NCBI GenBank assembly: GCA_035286465.1
Contig: DATEDF010000054.1
Span: 1-22,766 of the forward strand
Length of the DNA: 22,766 nt
DNA from: Fen-1231 sp035286465
Lineage (GTDB): Bacteria > Gemmatimonadota > Gemmatimonadetes > Gemmatimonadales > Gemmatimonadaceae
Direction of reading: 5' to 3'
This document shows positions 7,756-13,677 of the stretch, in pieces; position 1 is the stretch's first letter; every line of letters begins with the position of its first letter. Under the pieces are notes generated by a model. It did not search any database and was not told the origin of the DNA. It saw only the letters and a program-made list of their open reading frames with translations. The position numbers were made by a program, and so were the translations under genes.

Positions 7756-8709
7756 ATGCCGCGCACGACGAAGGACGCCGCGCGGGCGGAGCGCCCGCCG
7801 CTCGTCACCATCTTCCTCACGCACCTGGCGCGTGAGCGCGACGTGTCCCCGCACACGGTGAAGGCGTACTCGCGCGACCTCGACGAGTTCTGCGCTTTCC
7901 TCGGCCCCTACTACGGCATCGAGCGCGTGGACTGGGGGCGGGTGGACCGGCTGACGATGCGCGCGTTCCTCGCGCACCTGACCAGGCGGGGGCTCGCCCG
8001 GCGCAGCATCGCGCGCACGCTCTCGGCGGTGCGGACCTTCTACGCGTGGCTGCACCGCAACGACGTCGTCGAGACGAATCCCGCGCGCACCATCGGTTCG
8101 CCCAGGCTCGCCCGCCATCTCCCCGGCTACCTCGACCGCGCGCAGGTCGAGACGCTCTTCCAGGCCGCGACCACGCGCGCGACGGAGGGGCGGTACCAGG
8201 ACGTCCGCAACCTCGCGATCCTCGAGCTCTTCTACTCGGCGGGTCTCCGGCTCTCCGAGCTCCGCGGGATCAACCGGCCCGATCTCGACCTCGTCACCAA
8301 CCTCGTCAAGGTCCGCGGGAAGGGGCGCAAGGAGCGCATCGTCCCGGTGGGCCAGCACGCGCAGCGGGCGCTCCGGAACTACGAGCGCCTGCGCGACGAA
8401 CTATGCAAGCGGATCGGCCTGCAGGCGGACCGCACGGCGTGCTTCTTGAGCGCGCAGGGGCGGCGGATGAGCGTGAAGGCGATCCAGAACGCCGTCACGG
8501 GGTGGCTCTCGCAGGTGGACGAAGGCGCCGGGCTCTCGACGCACGCGCTGCGGCACTCCTTCGCCACGCACCTGCTCGACGCGGGCGCCGACCTGCGCGC
8601 GGTGCAGGAGCTGCTCGGGCACGCGTCCGTTTCCACGACGCAGATCTACACGCACACGTCGGTGGAGCGTCTCAAGCAGGTGTACCGGAAGGCGCACCCG
8701 AGGGCGTGA
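7756..8709 (+). CDS. xerC: Tyrosine recombinase XerC/CodV-like
   Basis: Site-specific tyrosine recombinase, likely resolving chromosome dimers at dif. The 317-residue product has an N-terminal SAM-like core-binding domain (about 14-105) and a C-terminal catalytic domain with the full set of active residues: R165, K189, H263, R266, H289 and nucleophile Y298 in TTQIYTH. An in-frame start at 7705 would add 17 residues that look non-native. ATG 7756 gives the usual Xer length and follows a TAGCTT element. The neighbours trmFO and hslV match the trmFO-codV-hslV order of Firmicutes, which argues for a housekeeping Xer protein rather than a phage integrase. It shares 38 bases with the convergent gene that follows. 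Confidence 0.93.
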   Translation: MPRTTKDAARAERPPLVTIFLTHLARERDVSPHTVKAYSRDLDEFCAFLGPYYGIERVDWGRVDRLTMRAFLAHLTRRGLARRSIARTLSAVRTFYAWLHRNDVVETNPARTIGSPRLARHLPGYLDRAQVETLFQAATTRATEGRYQDVRNLAILELFYSAGLRLSELRGINRPDLDLVTNLVKVRGKGRKERIVPVGQHAQRALRNYERLRDELCKRIGLQADRTACFLSAQGRRMSVKAIQNAVTGWLSQVDEGAGLSTHALRHSFATHLLDAGADLRAVQELLGHASVSTTQIYTHTSVERLKQVYRKAHPRA

Positions 8710-9676
8710 GGGCGAGCGCCCGCGCGAGCGAAGCGGTCGAGAGGTTGCCGCCGCTGATCACGATCCCCACGCGCTGCCCCGCGAGCCGCGGCGCGAGCAC
8801 CCTGAGCCCCGCCAGGCCGATCGCGCCGGCGCCCTCGGCGATGTTGTGCGTGGTGCGGAAGAGGTCGCGGATCGCCTCGTACATCGCCTCATCGCTCACC
8901 GTCACGAAGTCCGCGAGCCCGGCCTTGAGCGCGCCGAAGGTCATCTCGTAGGCCGACCCGGTGGCGACGCCCTCGGCGAACGTGTTCACCGGGAGTCCGG
9001 TGAGCCGGCGCCCCTGCTTCCACGACTCGTACTGGGCCGGCGCGCCCTGGGCGCCGACGGCGTAGACCCGGAGCGCGGGCTTCGTGGCGGCGGCGACCGT
9101 CAGCGCGCCGACGGTCTGCGAGCCGCCGCCCAGCGCCATCACCAGCGCGTCGAGATCGGGCTCCTGTTCGAGGATCTCGAGCGTCAGCGTGCCCGCACCC
9201 GCGATCACGTGGCGATCGTTGGTCGAGTGCACGAGCGTCATCCCGCGCTCGGCGCGGACCTTGTCGCAGGCGAGCACCGTCTCGTCGTACGTCGCGCCGG
9301 CCTCGATCAGCTCGGCGCCGAGCGCACGGATCGCCGCGTTCTTCTCCGGGTTGTTGCCCACGGGCACGCCGATGGCTACGTGCACGCCGAGGAGCCGCCC
9401 CGCGTACGCCACCCCCTGCCCGTGATTGCCGGTGCTCGCGCCGATCACCCCCTTCGCGCGCGCGTCGGGCGTCAGCGCCGTGATCGCCGAGAGCCCGTTC
9501 CGGATCTTGAAGGTCTGCACCGGCTGGTGATTCTCGTGCTTGACCCACACCCGGATGCCGTGGCCGACGAGCTCGTTGAGGAGCGGATACTCGCGGAGCG
9601 GGGTGGGGGAGAGGTACGGCGCGAGGCGCTCGCGGGCGGCGAGGATGTCGGCGAAGGTGATCGGAGAGGCAGGCAT
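8672..9676 (-). CDS. Threonine dehydratase-like PLP enzyme
   Basis: A 334-residue fold-type II PLP enzyme, most likely a threonine or serine ammonia-lyase, without a C-terminal ACT regulatory domain. The PLP lysine is K57 in TFKIRNG. ASTGNHGQG at 80-88 and SGGN at 308-311 are typical, and EGAGA at 281-285 is also typical. Two motifs deviate: the usual PTGSFKxRG reads PVQTFKIRNG, and the phosphate-binding glycine loop reads GGGSQTVG rather than GGGGLxxG. KHENH before the lysine recalls EutB-like and hydroxyaspartate ammonia-lyase relatives. The substrate is therefore uncertain. It is inserted between xerC and hslV on the opposite strand and shares its end with xerC. Confidence 0.82.
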   Translation of the reverse strand: MPASPITFADILAARERLAPYLSPTPLREYPLLNELVGHGIRVWVKHENHQPVQTFKIRNGLSAITALTPDARAKGVIGASTGNHGQGVAYAGRLLGVHVAIGVPVGNNPEKNAAIRALGAELIEAGATYDETVLACDKVRAERGMTLVHSTNDRHVIAGAGTLTLEILEQEPDLDALVMALGGGSQTVGALTVAAATKPALRVYAVGAQGAPAQYESWKQGRRLTGLPVNTFAEGVATGSAYEMTFGALKAGLADFVTVSDEAMYEAIRDLFRTTHNIAEGAGAIGLAGLRVLAPRLAGQRVGIVISGGNLSTASLARALALTPSGAPSGTPA

Positions 9677-9691
9677 CGAACGACAAGGGCG

Positions 9692-9784
9692 AGTAGACAG
9701 TACACCGTAGACGGGAGACCGTGGACGTTGGTGCGGCGCGGAGCCGAACGTTAACGGTGAACGGTCTACCGTCTACCGTCTACT
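9692..9784. repeat. Inverted GTCTACC repeats between divergent genes
   Basis: The left arm (9692-9722) contains AGTAGAC, CCGTAGACGG and GAGACCGT. The right arm (9761-9784) has three consecutive GTCTAC units. The arms are imperfect reverse complements. A perfect CGTTAACG palindrome lies between them at 9748-9755. The structure fills most of the 125-base gap between the divergent dehydratase gene and hslV. It may be a dispersed intergenic repeat; a regulatory role is unproven. Confidence 0.6.
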
Positions 9785-9801
9785 CGCAGTTCATTTAGTC
9801 C

Positions 9802-10347
9802 ATGTCCCTTCCCGTTTTCCACGCCACCACCGTCCTCTCCGTCCGCCGCGAGGGCCAGGTCGCCGTCGGCGGCGACGGCCAGGTCACGCTCGGCGACACC
9901 GTCGTGAAGGCCAACGCGCAGAAGGTGCGCATCCTCAAGGGTGGCACGGTCATCGCCGGCTTTGCCGGCGCCGTCGCCGACGCCTTCACCCTTTTCGACA
10001 AGTTCGAGGAGAAGCTCGACCGCTTCCCCGACAACCTGCCGCGCGCCGCGGTGGAGCTGGCCAAGGAGTGGCGATCGGACCGGGTGCTGCGGCGGCTCGA
10101 GGCCCAGCTCGTCGCGGCCGACCGGCAGCACGGCTTCATCCTCTCCGGGAGCGGCGAGGTGATCGAGCCCGAGGATGGGATCCTCGCCATCGGCGCCGGC
10201 GGCCCGTACGCTCAGGCGGCCGCGCGCGCGCTGCTCCGCGAGACGAAGCTGACCGCGCGGGAGATCGTGCAGAAGGCGCTCACGATCGCCGGCGAGATCT
10301 GCATCTACACCAACACGAACCTGACCGTCCTCGAGCCGGAGAAGTAG
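9802..10347 (+). CDS. hslV: ATP-dependent protease subunit HslV
   Basis: Peptidase of the HslVU (ClpQY) protease, an N-terminal threonine hydrolase forming double rings in the cytoplasm. The 181-residue product begins MSLPVFHA then TTVLSVRR. Processing before T9 would expose the catalytic threonine, so an eight-residue propeptide is predicted. The GDGQVTLG and KVRIL segments and the C-terminal GEICIYTNTN are family landmarks. Length is typical. A seven-base gap separates it from hslU, making one operon. The frame, ATG 9802, has no strong Shine-Dalgarno sequence. Confidence 0.96.
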   Translation: MSLPVFHATTVLSVRREGQVAVGGDGQVTLGDTVVKANAQKVRILKGGTVIAGFAGAVADAFTLFDKFEEKLDRFPDNLPRAAVELAKEWRSDRVLRRLEAQLVAADRQHGFILSGSGEVIEPEDGILAIGAGGPYAQAAARALLRETKLTAREIVQKALTIAGEICIYTNTNLTVLEPEK

Positions 10348-10354
10348 GCGGCGG

Positions 10355-11791
10355 ATGCCCTCCAACCGCACCGAGCAGACCCTCGCGCGCCTCGCCGACC
10401 TCACGCCGCGCAAGATCGTCGCCGAGCTGGACCGCTACATCGTCGGGCAGGACGACGCGAAGAAGTCGGTCGCGATCGCGCTCCGCAACCGCTGGCGCCG
10501 GCAGCGCACGCCGGAGCCGATCCGCGAGGAGATCGCGCCGAACAACATCATCCTCATCGGCCCGACGGGCGTGGGGAAGACGGAGATCGCCCGCCGTCTC
10601 GCGAAGCTCGCGGGCGCGCCCTTCATCAAGGTCGAGGCGTCGAAGTTCACCGAGGTGGGGTACGTCGGGCGCGACGTCGAGGGGATGGTGCGCGACCTGG
10701 TCGAGAGCGCCGTCGCGATGGTGCGCGACGAGCGCGAGAGCGAGGTCGAGGACCTGGCGAACGACCGCGTGGACGAACGGCTCCTCGACCTCCTGCTCCC
10801 GCCGCCGGGCGAATCGGCGCCGCCGCCCTCCGGCGAGGGCGAGCGCGTCTTCGTGGCGTCGAGCGCCGGGAGCGTGACGGAGTCGCAAGACGCCGCCCGC
10901 GAGCGCCACAAGCGCACGCGCGACAAGCTCAAGCAGCTCCTGCTCGACGGACAGCTCGAGCAGCGCGAGCTGGAGATCGAGGTCACGCAGCAGCCGCCCC
11001 AGGTCTTCGACCTGATGGGCCAGCAGGGCGCCGGCGAGGGGATGCCCAACATCGGCGAGATGCTCTCGGAGCTCCTCCCGAAGAAGAAGAAGAAGCGCAC
11101 GATGACCGTGCCCGACGCGCGGCGCATCCTGCTCGACGAGGAATTCGACAAGCTCATCAACACCGACGACGTCGTGACCGACGCGCTGGAGCGAGTCGAG
11201 AAGCTCGGCATCGTCTTTCTCGACGAGATTGACAAGATCGCCGGCGCGCGCGGCGAGATGGGCGGTCCCGACGTCTCGCGCGAGGGGGTGCAGCGCGACC
11301 TGCTGCCGATCGTCGAGGGGTCGAACGTGCAGACCAAGTACGGAATGGTGAAGACCGACCACGTGCTGTTCGTGGCGGCCGGCGCGTTCCACGTGTCGAA
11401 GCCGAGCGATCTGATTCCGGAGCTGCAGGGGCGGTTCCCGATTCGCGTGGAGCTGAAGTCGCTCACCGAAGCCGACTTCGTGCGGATCATGACGGAGCCC
11501 GAGAACGCGCTCACCAAGCAGTACGCGGCGCTCGTGGCGGCTGAGGGGGCGTCGCTCGAGATCACGGAGGACGCGATCAAGGAGATCGCGAAGACCGCCG
11601 CTCAGGTGAACTCGAAGATGGAGAACATCGGCGCCCGGCGGCTGCACACGGTGATGACGACGCTGCTCGAGGACGTGATGTACGAGCTGCCCGACCGCGG
11701 GACCGCGCCGATCCACATTGACGCGAAGGTGGTGCGGGAACGGCTGCGGGCGATCGCGGAAGACGAGGACTTGCGGAAGTACATCCTCTGA
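10355..11791 (+). CDS. hslU: HslU ATPase, unfoldase of HslVU protease
   Basis: AAA+ unfoldase that feeds substrates to HslV. The 478-residue product has Walker A GPTGVGKT at 69-76, the pore-loop GYVG at 102-105, the intermediate domain from about 110 to 245 with a Pro/Ser/Gly-rich insert near 148-162, Walker B FLDEIDK at 288-294, and the GRFPIRVEL sensor segment. It ends in DLRKYIL, the C-terminal tail that docks into HslV. An internal KKKKK run sits near 243-247. Its TGA overlaps the next ATG by one base, which couples two further small genes to this operon. Confidence 0.97.
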   Translation: MPSNRTEQTLARLADLTPRKIVAELDRYIVGQDDAKKSVAIALRNRWRRQRTPEPIREEIAPNNIILIGPTGVGKTEIARRLAKLAGAPFIKVEASKFTEVGYVGRDVEGMVRDLVESAVAMVRDERESEVEDLANDRVDERLLDLLLPPPGESAPPPSGEGERVFVASSAGSVTESQDAARERHKRTRDKLKQLLLDGQLEQRELEIEVTQQPPQVFDLMGQQGAGEGMPNIGEMLSELLPKKKKKRTMTVPDARRILLDEEFDKLINTDDVVTDALERVEKLGIVFLDEIDKIAGARGEMGGPDVSREGVQRDLLPIVEGSNVQTKYGMVKTDHVLFVAAGAFHVSKPSDLIPELQGRFPIRVELKSLTEADFVRIMTEPENALTKQYAALVAAEGASLEITEDAIKEIAKTAAQVNSKMENIGARRLHTVMTTLLEDVMYELPDRGTAPIHIDAKVVRERLRAIAEDEDLRKYIL

Positions 11792-12147
11792 TGGAACCGT
11801 CACCGCTCCGGCTGGTTCGCGCCCCGGTTCCTCGCGCCGAGCTCGCGGCCCTGGCCGAGCGGCAGTTCGGCGACATGGTGAAGGCGGTGGTGGACGTGGA
11901 GCGCGGAGTCATGGCGATCGCCGGCGAGCTGCACTCCGACGAGGAGGCGCTCCTGCTCGACGACGGGTCCGCGCAGGGGAACCTCTGGGGGATCAACCTC
12001 TACCCGGCGGATTCGGGCGAGGGCTGGATCGAGTTCGACTCGATGATCAACGTGCGGCCGGGGCAGGGGAATCGCTCGACGAGCGTCGAGGACGCGGGCG
12101 TGCGCGCACAGATTCGGAAGATCGTCTCGTCCCTCGTGATGGACTGA
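11791..12147 (+). CDS. DUF5674 family protein
   Basis: A 118-residue soluble protein of unknown function. The core IAGELHSDEEALLLDDGS, then LWGINLYP, WIEFDSMINVRP and GQGNRS, matches DUF5674 as I know it. There is no signal peptide or membrane segment. The ATG overlaps the hslU stop in TGATG, and its own stop overlaps the next ATG in the same way. Translation is therefore probably coupled across all three genes, which suggests a functional link to HslVU. That link is inference. Confidence 0.8.
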   Translation: MEPSPLRLVRAPVPRAELAALAERQFGDMVKAVVDVERGVMAIAGELHSDEEALLLDDGSAQGNLWGINLYPADSGEGWIEFDSMINVRPGQGNRSTSVEDAGVRAQIRKIVSSLVMD

Positions 12148-12497
12148 TGCCGGCGGCACAGCACGAAGTCCTCGCCGCCGGTCGCTGGCACACGCTCACA
12201 CTGACCGAGCAGCTCGCGAACGTCGGCAGCGAAGTGATCCGCGCGCTTCGCGCGCGGGACGCGGGCCGAACGGAGCGGTGCGACCGCGCGCTCACCCGGG
12301 CGCTCGAACTGTTCGACCTCACCGCGGCGGATGCGCGCTGGCGCGGGCCGCGCCGGCGCGAGACGCTGCGCGCGCGCGAGCTCGTGTGTCGCGTCCTCTT
12401 CGCCGGCGAAGAGGCGCCCGGCGCCACCGGCTTTCTGGCCAGCTACTTCCTGCAGTTCGCGGTCGCGGCGCGGCGCGCAGGCGCGCGTCCCCGCTAG
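12147..12497 (+). CDS. Small conserved helical protein of unknown function
   Basis: A 116-residue predicted all-helical protein. Recognisable features are WHTLTLTEQLANVGSEVIRA near 17-36, the RALELFDLTAADARW segment near 52-66, a REtLRARELVCRVLF helix, and a C-terminal YFLQFAVAARR. The EQLANvGSEV and ALELFDLT pattern recurs in small proteins I recall from many phyla, including candidate phyla, but I know no function or secure family name. The ATG overlaps the DUF5674 stop in TGATG. Its stop codon forms the first three bases of the TAGATT element before argF. Confidence 0.72.
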   Translation: MPAAQHEVLAAGRWHTLTLTEQLANVGSEVIRALRARDAGRTERCDRALTRALELFDLTAADARWRGPRRRETLRARELVCRVLFAGEEAPGATGFLASYFLQFAVAARRAGARPR

Positions 12498-12500
12498 ATT
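12495..12500 (+). promoter_or_regulatory. -10-like element before argF
   Basis: TAGATT ends ten bases before the argF ATG and begins in the stop codon of the preceding gene. It would permit a separate, nearly leaderless argF transcript. The overlap with a stop codon makes chance occurrence plausible. Confidence 0.25.
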
Positions 12501-12510
12501 TCGCCGTCCG

Positions 12511-13560
12511 ATGCGCCCCCATCGCGACTTCCTCACCATCCCGGAGTTCTCGCGCGCCGAGCTCGACGCACTGTTCGCGCTGGCGCAGCGGATGAAGGAC
12601 GGACGCTACCGGAAGAAGCCCCTCGCCGGCCGGTCGCTCGCGATGATCTTCGCGAAGGCCTCCACGCGCACGCGCGTGTCGTTCGAGGTCGGCGCGTGGC
12701 AGCTCGGCGCGCAGGCACTCTTCCTCTCGTCGCGCGACCTCCAGCTCGGCCGCGGCGAGCCCATCGCCGACACCGCGCGCGTCCTCTCGCGGATGGTGCA
12801 CGGCATCATGATCCGCACCTTCCAGCAGTCGGAAGTCGAGGAACTCGCGGCGCACGCCGACGTGCCGGTGATCAACGGGCTCACCGATCTCCATCACCCC
12901 TGCCAGGTGCTCGCCGATCTGCTCACGGTGCGGCAAGCGTTCGGCTCGTACGAGGGGAAGAAGGTCGCGTGGGTCGGCGACGGGAACAACGTGGCCAACT
13001 CGTGGCTCGACGCCGCGCGCGTGCTGGGCTTCGAGCTGGCGCTCGCGTGTCCCGAGGGATACGACCCCGACTGGGCGTGCTTCGAGCAGGCCAAACGGCA
13101 CGCGAGCGTCACGCTCGTGCGTGATCCGCGCGAGGCGGTCGCCGGCGCGCACGTGGTGAACACCGACGTGTGGGCCTCGATGGGGCAGGAAGAGGAGCGG
13201 GCGGCCCGCGCGAAGGCGTTTGCCGGCTACACCGTGGACGCCGCCCTGATGAAGCGCGCGCGCCGCGACGCGATCTTCCTGCACTGCCTCCCCGCGCACC
13301 GCGGGGAGGAAGTCGCGGCGGCGGTGATTGATGGGCCGCAGAGCCGCGTGTGGGACGAGGCCGAGAATCGCCTCCACGTGCAGAAAGCGATTCTGGCGGT
13401 GTTGATGGGAGGAGAACGGCTGCGGGCGAAGGGTGAAGGGCGAATGGTGAAGAGCGAAAGGCGGATGGCGAAGAGCGAAGGGCGGATGGCGAAGAGCGAA
13501 GGGCGAATCGCGAAGAGCGAAGAGTCGAAGCCGAAAAGAAAGAACAAGTCCAGGAAGTAG
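12511..13560 (+). CDS. argF: Ornithine carbamoyltransferase with repeat-encoded tail
   Basis: Makes citrulline from ornithine and carbamoyl phosphate in arginine synthesis; cytoplasmic. The 349-residue product has the carbamoyl-phosphate motif STRTR at 51-55, HHPCQ at 128-132, GDGNNVANSW at 156-165, the ornithine-binding DVWASMG loop at 219-225, and the catalytic HCLP at 258-261. These separate it from aspartate transcarbamylase. The normal enzyme body ends near 303. The last 46 residues are highly basic and consist of seven-residue units such as KSEGRMA, followed by a KPKRKNKSRK end. ATG 12511 is the family-consistent start, although the frame stays open for 60 codons upstream. There is no clear Shine-Dalgarno sequence. 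Confidence 0.95.
   Translation: MRPHRDFLTIPEFSRAELDALFALAQRMKDGRYRKKPLAGRSLAMIFAKASTRTRVSFEVGAWQLGAQALFLSSRDLQLGRGEPIADTARVLSRMVHGIMIRTFQQSEVEELAAHADVPVINGLTDLHHPCQVLADLLTVRQAFGSYEGKKVAWVGDGNNVANSWLDAARVLGFELALACPEGYDPDWACFEQAKRHASVTLVRDPREAVAGAHVVNTDVWASMGQEEERAARAKAFAGYTVDAALMKRARRDAIFLHCLPAHRGEEVAAAVIDGPQSRVWDEAENRLHVQKAILAVLMGGERLRAKGEGRMVKSERRMAKSEGRMAKSEGRIAKSEESKPKRKNKSRK
13429..13533 (+). repeat. 21-base tandem repeat inside the argF 3' end
   Basis: Five units start at 13429, 13450, 13471, 13492 and 13513. The middle ones are almost identical, while the first and last are degenerate. The unit encodes KSEGRMA or close variants, so the reading frame is preserved through the array. Purine-rich on the coding strand. 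Confidence 0.85.
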
Positions 13561-13602
13561 CGCCCGCGGGTCCGTACCACTCGGACGGGTCGGATGTCCC
13601 CG

Positions 13603-13632
13603 CTGGCAACCGGTACGACGGTTCCCTACCTT
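13603..13632 (+). promoter_or_regulatory. Putative promoter of kinase 1
   Basis: CTGGCA at 13603-13608, 18 bases, then TACCTT at 13627-13632. The element layout matches the promoters proposed at 16970 and 17830. A leader of about 40 bases would end in a purine-rich AGAGAGAG before the ATG at 13678. Confidence 0.42.
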
Positions 13633-13677
13633 AGAGCACCGTCGGCCTGCCTTTTCCCCGCACAACGATAGAGAGAG

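Noticed and set aside
7756..8709. Tyrosine recombinase as a mobile-element integrase
   Set aside because: There are no phage or plasmid genes and no att-like direct repeats or tRNA nearby, and the neighbourhood matches housekeeping xerC/codV.
9677..9801. Riboswitch ahead of the dehydratase gene or hslV
   Set aside because: The repeat arms do not resemble any riboswitch class I know, and simple tandem repetition explains the symmetry.
13603..13620. Sigma-54 promoter suggested by TGGC before the kinases
   Set aside because: The GC expected ten bases after the GG is absent in all three upstream regions; the TAnnnT at 18-base spacing fits better.
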